A program made the translations under genes and the position numbers. Positions 30,585 through 42,161 of a DNA stretch of 64,000 nt are shown here, in pieces. The notes beneath the pieces were generated by a model. The model saw only the letters and a program-made list of their open reading frames with translations. It did not search any database and was not told the origin of the DNA. This stretch comes from Prorocentrum cordatum (Eukaryota; Sar; Dinophyceae; Prorocentrales; Prorocentraceae), in contig CAUYUJ010022529.1 in the NCBI GenBank assembly GCA_963575745.1, positions 1-64,000 of the forward strand, in the 5' to 3' direction. The stretch's first letter is position 1. Every line of letters begins with the position of its first letter.

Positions 30585-32240
30585 AAAGGGAAAGGTAAGC
30601 GCTAGTCCCCCAGGGGAGACGATCGATACACACACGCACAAGCGCACGATGGTGGGACAGGGAGGACTAGTACGCCCAGGGCTAGCAGGGTCGGGTTGGC
30701 CTGACAACGCGCCCCCTGCACTCCCGGCCCGTCTCCTGCGGTACCCCCCCACGTCACCCGCGCCTCTCCCCGCTGGGGATGGTTTCACCTCGCAGCGCCC
30801 AGCCTCGGCCGTAGTACCTTGGGGCAACTCCCGCTGGGGCGGGGGTCTCCCCACATCTCACCCATGGCGCAGCATGGCTAGACAGCCCACGCTGGAGAAG
30901 TGGACCTTGCCTGGACATCTCACCCTACCTCAGCAGATGGGGACTAGCCCGCAGGCCTCACCGGCCCCGGGACCACCTACTTTGCTGTCCCTCGGCGACA
31001 GCCATTCTCTCTCGGTGACAAGGGGACTGCCGCAGGTGCATCGCCCCAGCGCACCCCTCCTTTGCTGTCCAGCCGTGACAGCCGCCCGCTCTCGGTGGCA
31101 GGGGGCAGTCGTCTGAATTAGTCGCCCCGCTGCACGCCGCTCTGCCGTTGCCTAGGCCTAGTTTGCAGCTTCAGCTACGGTGCGTACGGCTGCGGCACAT
31201 GACCCCCCCATGAGGCGCGTCCGACGCTGGCGCACTCCAGCTGGGACCGCATCGGCGAGGTTCTGCCGCCCCCCCTCGATGTAATATTGTGTTTCGCGGC
31301 GGTTAGCTGCGCCCCCCTCATGCGCAGATGTTCTCGGCGTGCAGCAGTTATCAAGCTGCTTGTGTCTTGCGGTGGTTAGCTGCTCCCCCTTTTTCCATTG
31401 CAAAGGTGCTCCTTGCGGGTGGCACCCACCCCTGGACACACCGGGTGACAGGAGACGCCCCGGCGCTGCTGCGGGCTGGCCGCGGTGCGGGGCGGCGCGC
31501 CTCCCGCCGCTTTGGCCTGGTGGGTGCCCCCCACTGTGCCTCAGGGGTTCGCCCGCGGCGGCCGTGGAGGCCATGTTGGAAATCCCGTCGGACAGGCAGC
31601 GCTGAGGTCCCCCCCCCCCGCGGGCCGACCCACTGCGTTGTCCGCGGCAGGCATGGGTCGGGCCTCTCCGCGGCAGGACGGCGCTGTGGTGCTCGGGCAG
31701 TCGCTGGTGTCCACCGGCACTGGGGGTTGTGCCCGAAGGCCTTGCTCTGAGTGTTGCAGCCGTGTGCAGCCCGCGTCGAACGCATCGTCGCATTCACTGG
31801 GCCTATTCCGCGCAGGCGCCGGACTCGATGCGATGGGCGCCGCTGGCCCCCTTCAACTGAGCGGTGGAGTTCGAGGGCTGCGCGCTGAGTGGTTCAGCCT
31901 TCCGTGTCTTTTGCCTCTTGCTTTCCACCGCTGGCAGCCCGGTTTCCCGGGTTCGTGTCTCTTAGCTAGCCAAGCTGGTTGCTTGGAGTTTGGCGCCGCA
32001 CTGGCGACTCACTCCGTTGCACTCGCGCCCGCGGCCGCTTGTGCACTTTGGTTTACTGGGCGGCGCGTAGGTGCGTCTGCTGGGAATGCTGAGCATTTTG
32101 TTCAGTGCCCGTGCAACTTCGCGCTTGTTGTGCAGGTGCGATCCGGTCTGCCAACGTGGCGGTTGGGGTCGCCAATTCGCTTTGTGCCGCCCGCCCCGGA
32201 CATTGCCGCTCGCCGCCAGACCGTTGTCGCGCGGCCGCAG
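30585..32240. other. Spacer between copies A and B
   Basis: Homologous to the B-C spacer in block order: CTAGCAGGG after the gene end; TTTGCTGTCC...CGACAGCCA (about 30980); the TTAGCTGC motif pair (31296, 31367); GCCTGGTGGGTGCCCCCCAC (about 31517); CGCACTGGCGACTCACT (about 32000); CATTTTGTTCAGTGC (about 32093). The spacer is therefore part of the duplicated unit. Long plus-strand frames here have no protein features. Confidence 0.7.
31291..31389 (+). promoter_or_regulatory. Two TTAGCTGC spacer motifs (A-B spacer)
   Basis: GCGGCGGTTAGCTGCGCCCC at 31296 and GCGGTGGTTAGCTGCTCCCC at 31369. Both are followed by a C-run and preceded by T/G-rich sequence. The regulatory label is inferred only from repetition in intergenic DNA. 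Confidence 0.4.
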
Positions 32241-32262
32241 ACCAAAAAAGTATCCCATCCAG
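32241..32262 (+). promoter_or_regulatory. Motif ACCAAAAAAGTATCCCATCC before copy B
   Basis: Nearly the same 18-20 bases occur at 37431 before copy C and at 63795. Position just upstream of the conserved coding start suggests a 5' element or trans-splice acceptor region (an AG follows as CCAG). This is an inference. Confidence 0.4.
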
Positions 32263-35200
32263 CCACCGCTCGAAGGGCGTCAGCCACCGCCCGAAGGGCG
32301 CCAGCCGCTGCACCCCCCCTGACGTTCTACAGCAGCTTCCAGAGGCATGGAGCCAAGAGACTGGGAGATGCAGGCGGCGCCGCGCACACCCAGGGATGCA
32401 GCGCCTGAAGTCCCTGCTCCGCCCAGGACAAGCCAACTCGGAGCTAAGGCGATCCCTCCTCAGCAGCGATGGACCCCCCCTGGACACTCCCACGCTCAGA
32501 GTCCTCCTAGTGGTTATGATGCTCCAACTGCGCGAGCCCCCAGCGACGCTTTGGCCCTTCCCGCATCCAGAGGCCACCGGGGACATCATCGAAGCAGCCA
32601 TGGGCATCTGCTTCCCCTGGCAGAGTGTCCACCAAGAGTACAGAACCAAGTTCGCGGGTGCCTGGGGCTTCGACATGAGTGACCTCTCATCCTTCCACGG
32701 GAAGATGGAGGACACTATCATGCATATCAGCACGGTCGCCACCTATGCCCACCACCACCAGGTCGCAACCAATCACGGGTGCCCAACCACCTGGGCTGGA
32801 TTGCTGAAGTGCAAGTTCACGCTGGAGGCCCCCATGAGGGTCCTGGAGGAGATAGTCAAACCAGCCGTGATCAAGTCCCTGAGCAAGGAGAAGTGCTCCA
32901 TCTGCACTCTGCACAAGGAGCTCAGCGGGTCCGAGGACGGGCTCGGTTGCCCAGACTCAATGGCAGACTTGGAATACATTGGCGGAGGAATGTCCAACAG
33001 GCGGCTCGACGAAGACTCCCCTGCATCCCCGGCCCCCGGTGCAACACTCACCCCACCAAAGGTAGGGGGCGATTGGTTCCGCGTCAGGCTGCAGGACGAC
33101 GGCAGCTTCGACTGCGACGGAGACGACTGCCCAAACACGGGGATCAAAGGTACGGCCGGCACCTGGGAGGATGGCGACACAAGGGAACTCCTGGCACAAA
33201 ACCGCTCCCAGGCGTACCTGCAGGGCAAAAACTGCAAGTGGCTCTGCGAGCAGTGCTGGGTCAAGTCACCGGAAAGGAGGGGCATCGAGGTCCCCCTAGC
33301 CGCGCGCGACTGCGGCAACAAGAAGTCGCTCCAGCAGCGCCTACAGGCGTGCAAGCGCACTTTGGACGAGGCACGCTACAAGAAGAAGTCCCGCTCTCTC
33401 CCGTCCCTGGAGTTACTCCCAAGTGGGTATGGCCGGTCCGACACAGCGCGGACCCCCACGAGCCTGCGTGACCTTGTCATGAGCCCCCCCCCCGCTACAG
33501 GCCGCAGTCGGTCGGCGCCGCCCCACCAGCTCACAAGCTGTCCGACGGGAGATTCGGGCCCGACTCGCACCGCTCGAACACCTACTCCGCCAAGTGCGAC
33601 ACCTGCCCTGCGGGGTCGCCCCTGCTCGAGTGGTCGGTAACCAGCCCCGCCCTTGGCTGCTTCATGTGGAGCCGGGAGCGCCGTGTAACACCGAGACAGG
33701 GCTACCGCCATGGGACACCATGCCCACGCTCTGGACCCAGCAGCAGTGGAACGCAGGGTGGGCCTGCAGACGGTGCCTCATCCACATCTGGAACGTGGCA
33801 CCCGGCACGCTCGACCGCATCCTGGACCGGCATTTCTCCAGTGTATGCCCGCCCTACGGCACCAGCCAAGCGCGCAGCAGCAGCGGAAGTGCAAACGGAC
33901 AGCCGCGATATTAGTGTCTACCTCCCCCCAGGTAGCGTCAATACAGATGCCAAGGACGCGTGCTCAAGGCAGACAGCCACCGGGGACGAGCCTACCCCCA
34001 ACGGCGTGGAGCACGACAGCGGAGTAGGGGGAAGTAGCGAGCCAGGGAATGCTGCGCGTGACATCAAATCCGTGTTCCCCGACGTCTCCCCGCCAGAGGG
34101 CCCCATTCTGCCAGCCCGCTCCACCTCCAGGCTCACCGGGGTGGAATCCGACGGCCCCATGCGCTGCTTGGTGAAGTGCCTGCTCGAATGGAACCACTCT
34201 GTCTACAAACGATGGGCTGATTTCGTGCTGCAACACGGTGATGGGATCACGGGTGACAAGACCGATGAAGGATCGTGGCCCCCTGCGCGTCTTCGCCCTT
34301 TCCTGGGCATAATCTACGGGGAAACGATCCCGAGCAACTGCCCCCCCCCCAACATCCCATGGGGCGGGCAGCGGGCCGCAGTGGCACGGATGGTTTACCA
34401 ACGAACAGAGTCTAACGAGAGGTACGAGGACATGTGGTGCAGTTACGCTGACAACCTGGCCGAGCAGCGAGGACAGTGCCCCCTTCGCCAACGGATCAGC
34501 ACACTGTTGATTTACCTCATGGGGATCGACCGCGCCGCCCTTGCCTACGGAACCATCAGCGTACTTGCCCACCGAGGCCCACGCGAGGCAGACGTAGGCT
34601 CCACAGCGGCGGCCGAATCCCCGGCAGCAGCCTGGCAGAACAGAGCAGGCGAAACCGCAGACCCCCCCCAAACAGACAGCCGCGGACCTGTGCTGGAGGA
34701 CACTGCTGACTACGCTCCCAGAGCAAACCCCCGCGCTACAGGAGCCGACGGGGGAGACGGTCCTCCGACGGAAGGGAGAGGCCCGCCCAACCAGGCATGC
34801 AGAAACGATGGCGAACCGGAAGGGGTCGACTGGGGCGAAGACAAGAAAAGCGAGTCAGACACAGCCAAAGACACGAGCCCGGCGGTCAGCCCAACCCTTG
34901 TGGCGGACGATGGAGAGGAGGAGGGCTTCTCCGACCCCCTCAACCTCTTCAAGGACCCGCCCAGCGGGCCCGATGCCTGGGCCCCGTTCGTAGATCGGGG
35001 CGCCATCCGTGAAGTTAGGAGGGCGAGAGACAGCCCACAAAGAGCAAGCGGCTCTACCTGGAGCATCAGCGGCGCCAGGGGCGACCGCGCCCTCAGCCGC
35101 GCGACCGGGGACAAGGGCCGCCAACGGCCCGTGTGGGGTGACACCAAGGACGGAGAAGGTCGTGCCACCAAATCTCCAAGAGGCAACCCCGCGCGAGTGG

Positions 35201-35900
35201 AGATCTACGAGGCGCCCTGGAAGGACATAAGGACCACGCAGCCGCCCCGCGAAGACCCAAACGATCCCATGGGAGGCATCCCCATGTACATGTGTCCCGT
35301 TGCAGCTGCAGACGTTGCGAGGAAGGACCCGGTGCAGGATAAGATAATGCGCTTGCAAAAGACGCTGGGAGGAGCGTTCAATGGAATCTGGGCCGCATGG
35401 GTGAAGAGGGCTGCCCTGAGACAGGTGCTCAGCGGAAGCCAAAGCACAACCCTAAACTGAACACAGTCCAGTCGTGCAGCGAATTCCTCCAGGCATGGAG
35501 CGACGCAGGGTACGACGCCTATAAGATGGACAGTGAGCTATGGCTCAACGTCCACTGGGCTTCTGTCAAGGACAAGCACATGAAGCTCATGCACCGCGAC
35601 TCCCGTGCGCACGCTCAACGCGATCACGACAGCAACAGCAGACCCGCCCCACGGGCAGCAGAGGGCAGAACAGCCACCGCTGCAGCCGCGCATGACCGAT
35701 GGGCAGGCGCCATCGGCTCAGCCACCCCCGGCCAGTGGCAGGACTGGCAGGGGTGGAATTCCCAGGGCCAGCAAAATGCCCCATGGACGGACGCGGACTG
35801 GAAAGGAAAGGGTAAGCGGTATTCCCCCAGGGGGGACGACCGGTACACGGACAAGCGCGCCCGATGGTGGGCTAGGGAGGACTCTTACGCCCAGGGCTAG
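32255..35900 (+). pseudogene. Cys-rich unknown gene, tandem copy B (most complete)
   Basis: Best-preserved paralogue, about 1,200 codons in three frames. The first frame (to 33640) holds SRCTPPDVLQQLPEAWSQET, ALRVLL-type helices, KMEDTIMHISTVATYAHHHQ, and Cys clusters KCSICTLHKE, FDCDGDDCPNTG and CKWLCEQCWVK. A shift near 33550 leads to KCDTCPAGSPLLEW. A short stretch in yet another frame carries WACRRCLIHIWNVAPGTLDR. The second long frame (33664-35460) carries KRWADFVLQHGDGITGDKTD, QCPLRQRISTLLIYLMG, an acidic linker, DPMGGIPMYMCPVAAADVA and LQKTLGGAFNGIWAAWVKR. The tail (35397-35900) reads SEFLQAWSDAGYDAYKMDS and a W/G/K/R-rich end (WQDWQGWNSQGQQ). Paired Cys suggest zinc binding; the W/G/K-rich end resembles dinoflagellate RNA-associated proteins. 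No known domain could be named. Confidence 0.75.
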
Positions 35901-37430
35901 CAGGGCCCGGCCAACCTGTCACCGCACCCCCGGCCCTCCTGGCCAGCGGATTCCGTCCCCCTCACCACCTTCCACCCCCCGTCGGGGCCTGTTTCACCTC
36001 GCAGCGCCCGGCCTTGGCCGTAATACCTTGGGGCAACGTCCGCTGGGGCGGAGGTCGCCCGACATCTCACCCAAGGCGCAGCATAGCTAGACAGCCCGCG
36101 CTGGATACGTGGACCCATCCCTGACATTTCACCCCCCTGCTCATCAGGGGGCCAGCCCGCTGGACTGACCGGTCCCGGGGCCGCCCACTTTGCTGTCCAA
36201 CGGCGACAGCCACTCACCCTCCGGTGACAGGGGGGCGCCAGCAGAAGCACCCCCCCCTGCGCGCCAGCCTTCCGGCCCGTTACTTCAGGCCACAGTTTTG
36301 GCAGTTTCGGTTCCGGCGGCGAGTAACTGCGTCTCCCCAGGACCCACCTCCGGGGGCGGATCTCGCTGCTGGCCCACGTCCTCCGTGTTGACTGCGGCCC
36401 CAGTGGGCCGTCACCCGTTCGCACACATTCAACAGAGACCTCAGCGGCGATTAGCTGCGACCCCCTCGATGTGTAAAATAAATCCTAGCGGCGATTAGCT
36501 GCGACCCCCCTTTCCCCCATGCAAGTGCTAGCGGCGAGTAGCTGCGAATCCCAGGACGATCCAAGTGGCAGGCCGCGGCCCCTGGCCCACGGCTGCAGGG
36601 TACCTGGCCGTAGGGGGAGGCGTTGCGTCCCCTCGCCTCTCCCCTCCCAGGCCTGGTGGGTGTCCCCCACCCGTGGCTCTGGGGCTCGCCCGACGCTGCA
36701 CTTGTTTTGGTGCTGAGACCCCCCCCTCCCTGTTCGCGCCGTGGTCCGTGCTGCTCGTGGTCCTGCTCTGCACCCCCAGCGACAGTTTCCACGGCCCGGG
36801 GAGGGCGCGTGGTGTGTGTTGGCGCTAGGGCTCAGGGGAAAGCGCCATGCGACAGTCTAGGTTCGCTGGCCACCTCAGCTTCACGGCAGCAGAACCCCCT
36901 TGGCAGGCAGCGCAGACGACACCACCACCACGCGTGCCGACCATCACCATCCGACGGCGGTGCTTCCCACGCCAGCGGAGTTCCCCGCTTCCTGAGGCGG
37001 CGCCGCGCGGTCGCACCTTGGGCGCAGTCGCATGGCTCTCCCCTCGGCGCTGTGGTGCGGATAACTGAGGACTGGGCGCTGAGTGGTTCAGCCTGCGACG
37101 CCAATGCAGCCTTTGGTTTTCCCTTCTGTCGCGCACTGTTTCTGGTCCCGGCCGCTCTGCCGTTCGGCATGTGCAGGTCGGCCGCGGAAGTCTGGCGCCG
37201 CACTGGCGACTCACTTCGGAGCATCCGCGCGCGGCGGCCTGCCCACTGTGGCTTGGGCTGCTGCGCCTATGAGCGTTTGCCTTTCGAATTCTGTTCATTT
37301 TGTTCAGTGCATGTGCAGGTGCGAGCTGTCTGTCCGCCGATTCCGGCTGGCGGCGACTTGTCTTGCAAGTAGCCCCGTGCCGTGACCCGGGCGCCGCTTC
37401 CGTTCCCTGTCCGTTGCCTTGGAGCCGCCG
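35901..37430. other. Spacer between copies B and C
   Basis: Same block order as the A-B spacer at about 5.2 kb offset: TTTGCTGTCC (36190), the TTAGCTGC motifs (36314-36550), GGCCTGGTGGGTGTCCCCCA (36652), CGCACTGGCGACTCACT (37199), CATTTTGTTCAGTGC (37297). No gene is supported. Confidence 0.7.
36314..36550 (+). promoter_or_regulatory. Four TTAGCTGC-type motifs (B-C spacer), three evenly spaced
   Basis: GGCGGCGAGTAACTGCGTCT at 36315, AGCGGCGATTAGCTGCGACC at 36443, the same at 36487, and AGCGGCGAGTAGCTGCGAAT at 36530. The last three are 43-44 bp apart. Function is unknown. Confidence 0.45.
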
Positions 37431-37450
37431 ACCAAAAAGTATCCCATTCA
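37431..37450 (+). promoter_or_regulatory. Motif ACCAAAAAGTATCCCATTCA before copy C
   Basis: Second occurrence of the conserved A-run plus GTATCCCATTC element, 5,190 bp after the one before copy B and directly upstream of the copy C coding similarity. Confidence 0.4.
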
Positions 37451-40291
37451 GCGAAGGACGACTTCTTTCACCTGCATGACCGTTTTGAAGACACCCTGCG
37501 GCACATTGCCTGCCTGGTGCGAGTAAGTCATCATCACCCACTCGCCAAGGACGCTGGCTGCCCACAGACTTGGGCCGAGGCGCTCCACGCTTATGGTCCT
37601 GGAGGCGCTGGTCGTCCCAGCTAAGCTCACCGGGTTCGCCTCTGCCAAGTGTGCGGTCTGCTCACTTCGCGCCAATCTAGCGGGCAACGACGCGCGCTTG
37701 GGGAATGCAGGGGGCGACGACCTCCAGTGCATCGGCGGATGCACCACCATTAGCAACGCCAATTTTCTTGCTCCCTCGCTCCTCGGCGCAGCACCTGGCG
37801 TCCAGCTCGTTCCCCCAACGCTTGCGCCTGGAGACGCGGTTCTTCAATGAGCAAAAGGACGAACGTCGAACGTGCATGTTGTGACCAGTGCAAGAAAAGG
37901 CCATGCGCAATCATTCATTGCCCATTTGGGGGGGCGATGAGATCCGCTCCTTCATGGCGCAGAACCAGGAGCTCGCTTTCAACGGCGGCCTCAACTGTCG
38001 TTGGCTCTACATTTGGTGCTGGGTGCGTCACCTGGAGAGCAGAGGCTCCGAGGTCCCCGCTGGGCCCAACGTGAAGGACAAACCTGCCGCGTATCAGAAG
38101 GACCACATCGCCTCGCGAGGGTTGTTGGTCAGCACGTCCTCTCGAAGCCCCCGCGAATGCCGAATGGACGGGGCCAGGTGCCCAACCCAGGCAGGGAACA
38201 CCTGCTGGCCCAGCTGCTCCTGGAGGCCTCAGGTACGGACGATCCAGCACATATGCCATTCCGCCCTTGCCGACCCATCGACGATCGGTTCGGTACCATC
38301 TCCGCGGACAAGGGGCTGTACTCCGCCATCTGCGACAGTTGCGTCGGCGAGCCCGTGGAGCCGGTGTGGGGGCCTGGCCGCCCAGCTCGTGGCTCCTTCG
38401 TTTGGTGGCCGAGCTCAGGCCAGGGGTGCGATGACAGATGCGGCCTTCCTGAATTGGGCCGCTGGGTGGGATGCTGTTCATTTGGGTGATGGGACGCGTC
38501 CTGGGACTGCCGCAACTGCCTGGTTCACATCTGGGACATCTTGCCTAGTGTTCGTAGGGGCATCCTTGACAGAGACACAATCTGTATGTGCCTCCCCATC
38601 CCGCATAATAGGCCGGCGAGGCCCAAGCCCAGGGCTGGCGACGGTCTGCGGGAGGAACTAGGCCGGGCCCGCGCGGCAGCAGAGCAGGATGAGGACGAAA
38701 ACCGACTTGGGAGCGTGGCTCAGCCCGGCCCCGGCCCCCCCGACGGCAGCGACTTCGCCCGCTTCGCGCGCGTCTTCGATATCCTGCTCTGTTTCGCTCC
38801 TCCTCCGTGTCCGGATCTGGAGTGCAGGCAGGTCGAGGCCACCGTGCAAGCGGCAAGCGACGACTGCGCAGATGTGACGACGACGTCTCCTGTGCACCGG
38901 GCCAGCGCGTCCGTCGCCTCGACCCGGCCGCTGACGACGCTTGGGCCGGCCTGGCGCAGCAGAAGGGCCCCAAACCGGAAGACCAGAGCCAGGGTGTCTG
39001 GGGGCGCGAGCTCGCCTGCGCCCACCTCCGCGCGCTCTCTGACGTCACCATCACCAACGACGGACTCCCACCCAGTACCGCCTGGTGCGGCGGGCGTTGG
39101 ACCGCAGCCTGCCTGGTGCGTCGCCTCGCAGCGGGACAGTTGCTGAGGCTCTCCTGGGCTCCCGGGGGCACTGCGCCAAAAGGAAGGCGCCCCGCGAGGG
39201 CGCCGACCCTGCGCGCCATCGCATCGACGCGCTCGTCGACTGGCTCGCCAGCCTCAACCCGTCGCTGCTCACCGACGACGTGGTGAAGCAGGTTGAGTCG
39301 GTCGCCTCGGGGGTGGGCCCGGCGCCGACGGCGAACGGCTCAGACGGACCTCCGCAGGATGGCCCGTCTCTTCGTGCCCGGGCCAAGCGGTGTGACGGAG
39401 CGGCGGCGGGCGCAGCGCCCGGGGCCGAGCCGGGCGCCCGCGACCGTGGCAGACGCCGGGAGAAGAACACGAGACGGTTCAGGCGCTAAGGTCCGAGGCC
39501 AGACCGGCAGCAACAATGGGCGAAGACGCGGGGCCGGCGAGCCAGGGCACCTCGATCGTCTTTCAGGGTTCAGACACTGAGGTGCCGCGAATGGGCCCCG
39601 AGTTGCCGACGGACAGTGACCCCCCCGCGCCCGCGTGTGTCGCCGAGGAGGGATCCTTCGGGAAGGCTCCAGCTCGCACGGTCGCAACCAGCGCCTCTGA
39701 CAGGGCAAGCGGCCGCCGCGACTCTTCTGACGAACGGAAACCGCTGGTAGCCCCAGGCTCTTGGAGACCGCGACAGGCAATGGGTTCCCGAGGCTGGCCA
39801 GCCAGGGCCCCGGCAGTGGGCTGCCACGGAGCCCTTGCGAGCGGGCCCAAGCAAGCGGGGCGCGCGCATGGTTGCGCCATCGTCGGGCGGGCTGACCGCG
39901 GCTGCAGCTGGAGCGCGCGCGCGACAACGCGCGGGCGCGCGGGTCCGCCTGGTCAAGCCACCCGTAAAGCGACCGCGCCAGCGGGATGTGGCATCGCGGT
40001 GAATGGCGCGACAGAGCCGCCGACCCACTCGCGACGAGCGACCGTCGCGCCCCAGACAGTAGCCACATGTACAGGACGCCCTCGCACCTGGTGGAAGCGC
40101 AAGGCAAGCTCGAGGACGACCGCCACTTCATCGAGAGGATGCAGACTGAGCTCGGTGTTGCACTGCTGGGCACCGTTGGGCGGAGCGCCACAAAACTTCG
40201 CTTGGATTCGCTTCTAAGCGCGCTGGAGCAGAGCTGGCGTACCTGCGAAGCTTTCCTGGACGCTTGGGACCTCTGCAGCCGCGGCGCTTGA
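37451..40291 (+). pseudogene. Cys-rich unknown gene, diverged tandem copy C
   Basis: More distant paralogue in several frames. Matches to B in order: FFHLHDRFEDTLRHIACLVR and GCPQTWAEALHAYG (37460-37600); a Cys pair CAVCSLRANLAGNDARLG (about 37650); GGDEIRSFMAQNQELAFNGG and WLYIWCWVRHLESRGSEVP (37930-38060); AICDSCVGEPVEPVW (about 38327); DCRNCLVHIWDILPSVRRGI (38507-38566). The middle differs and includes DALVDWLASLNPSLLTDDVV (about 39230). The C-terminal block RHFIERMQTELGVALLGTVG ... CEAFLDAWDLCSRGA (40120-40290) aligns with the LQKTLGGAF...EFLQAW block of A and B. Deep divergence with conserved Cys positions argues that the family was under selection before this copy decayed. Confidence 0.65.
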
Positions 40292-41340
40292 GAGCTCAGT
40301 CAGCACCTGGGGCTCAGCGCAATTTTCGCGCATGCGCGACGAGGGCGCATGACAAGGGTCGAGGCGATGCCAGGCGACATTGTAAAGGCCATGACTGTGC
40401 GGACGCCTCCGACGCGAGTGACGGCAAGCAGGGCAAGCGCAGCTCCAAATGGGGTGGCCACTTACCAGAAAGAGGCACCGCCCGTGGGTCCCGCCGACAG
40501 ACTACCCTTGCGACGCAACCCAGCATGCGGCAGGACTGGCTGATAGCTGGTGTTGGCCTTCTTTCTTCTCATCTCCTACGCAGCGCGCATCTCCAACGGT
40601 CAGCTGCTCCACTTCCTCTCCTGGCGTTGTGTCCTGGGGTCTTCCACGCTCGTCGTTTACACAGTCCGCGCTTGTGCAGCGGTCAGATTCTCCTCTCTTG
40701 CATTTGCAGCGATCAGCTGCCTCGCCTTGCGGTACCTGCCACGTTCAGCTGCTCCTCTTCTTCTCCTGGCCTTGTTTCCTGGGGTTGTCCACGTTCGCCA
40801 ATTTTCCAATGTCCATGCGTTTGCAGCGATTAGCTGCTCCTGGGGTTCACCTTCGCCACCTCTCTCTTCCTCCTTTCATGTGAAGCGATCAGCTGCCGCG
40901 CCTGCAGTCATCGCTCCTCGTTTCCTGCGTTTACGTCGATCGGTCGCCGTCCTCCCGCTCTCGGCTACTCCTTGAGGCTACTGGTTGGCAGGTGCTTCTC
41001 GAGGTCCCGCCTCGCGCCGGCCCGCTTGCTGGCGCCCGGTGCTGCGGGCCCCCGGCGGCTGAAGCCGCCGGCGCCCGCCCCCCGGCCACTCCGGGTATCT
41101 GCTGCGCACGGGCAGCGACCGCCAGCGGGCCTCTGCTTTCGGCGAGGCGCGCTGGGTCGCCCTCCTGGCTGGCGGCGTTCTAGCAACGGCTTCAGCTGCT
41201 GCCAGCTCTTGGTCGCGGACGGCTGGCGCGCTGCAGCCTATGCGCGAGGCGGCGGCGCCCTTGCTCTTCGTCGGCGTGATGGCCGCAAGGATTCATGGCG
41301 ATGGTGCGCGGCAAAGGCGCGCTGCTGGCCAGTTAGGGTT
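40292..41340. other. Spacer after copy C
   Basis: No gene supported. Contains the third cluster of TTAGCTGC-type motifs, then GC-rich DNA with many open frames in all phases, including the inverted pair CCGGCGGCTGAAGCCGCCGG (about 41053-41072). Confidence 0.6.
40590..40900 (+). promoter_or_regulatory. Cluster of GCAGCGATTAGCTGC-type motifs (post-C spacer)
   Basis: Six variants: ACGGTCAGCTGCTCC (about 40596), GCAGCGGTCAGATTCTCC (40677), GCAGCGATCAGCTGCC (40707), ACGTTCAGCTGCTCC (about 40742), GCAGCGATTAGCTGCTCC (40826) and AAGCGATCAGCTGCCGC (about 40882). The full form GCAGC-GATTA-GCTGC is an inverted repeat with 5-bp arms. Two of the intervals share CTCTCCTGGC-TTG and TCCTGGGGT words, so the cluster is itself a degenerate repeat of about 150 bp. 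Confidence 0.45.
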
Positions 41341-41393
41341 TGAGTGCAGCTGGGGGTCAGAGATCGGCCCGTTCTGCAGAGCCCACCCAACGG

Positions 41394-41520
41394 GTGAGGC
41401 AACTCCTGTTTGCACTTCTGGGCTGCACACGGGGGTGAGGCAACTCCTGTGCTTAACTACTGGGCTACGCACGGGGGGTGAGGCAACTCTTGTTTCCGAT
41501 TTTGGCCCAACACAACTTGG
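41394..41520 (+). repeat. 41-44 bp tandem repeat ending in a leader-like sequence
   Basis: GTGAGGCAACTCCTGTTTGC-type units start at 41394, 41435 and 41479. The third runs into TTCCGATTTTGGCCCAACAC (41494-41513), which shares TGGCCCAACACAA with the spliced-leader-like sites at 4412 and 5930. Confidence 0.75.
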
Positions 41521-41569
41521 AGGGCACATTTCCTGGTCAACTCAATCTTTCGCCGAGAGTTGCGCCTTA

Positions 41570-41935
41570 GGTTCTACATTATCCTATCCCTCGTCTTCCT
41601 CGTTCTCTCTTTCTCTTCTTTCCTTCTCCCTCGTTTTCCTCGTTTCCTTCTCTCTTGTCCTCTCAAGGATTCAAATCGGTTGAGCAGCCCGCAAAAATTG
41701 CAATACATTGAAGAGGGAATGAGGAGGTAGGGGGAGGAAATTGAAGAGTAGGGGGCAGGGGGCGAGGATGGGGGAGAGAGGTTGGAAAAGGGGAAAGGTA
41801 TTGAAAGAGAGAAGAGGATGGGGGGATACACAACGCCCGTCACACGTGCTGCCTGGTGGCAAACGGAATAGGGGTTTCGTGGGGGATTCCCAGGGCCCAA
41901 TGGTGTTGATGGGCCTCGGGGCCCCAGGGGGGGTT
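41570..41935. other. Pyrimidine-rich then purine-rich stretch
   Basis: C/T-rich on the plus strand at 41572-41672, then G/A-rich at 41700-41830, which together could pair as a loose hairpin. No gene is seen. Confidence 0.65.
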
Positions 41936-42161
41936 TGATGCCATTCGAGGCCGACAACAAAGTAATACTAAAACGCGTACCCATTGTGGCTCAAGTCAAT
42001 TGGTGGTTTATTCGATGTCTCGATGATCTGGCTGTTTGCACTGGTGCTGTTCTTTCATATCTTCAGTGGTGTTGCTCTCAGACTCAAGGAGGAGAGGGAC
42101 TTGGTCTCGATCCCACTGGTGCACCCACGCCATCAGAGCTGTTCGTCGGACGCCTGCGCTT

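Noticed and set aside
30660-32408. Plus-strand open frames of 200-300 codons in the A-B spacer
   Set aside because: The matching B-C spacer shares DNA blocks but not the reading frame, and the translations are Gly/Ala/Arg/Pro-rich without order.
40970-41345. Open frames in the GC-rich stretch after copy C
   Set aside because: All phases are open because stop codons are rare at this GC content; no conserved features.
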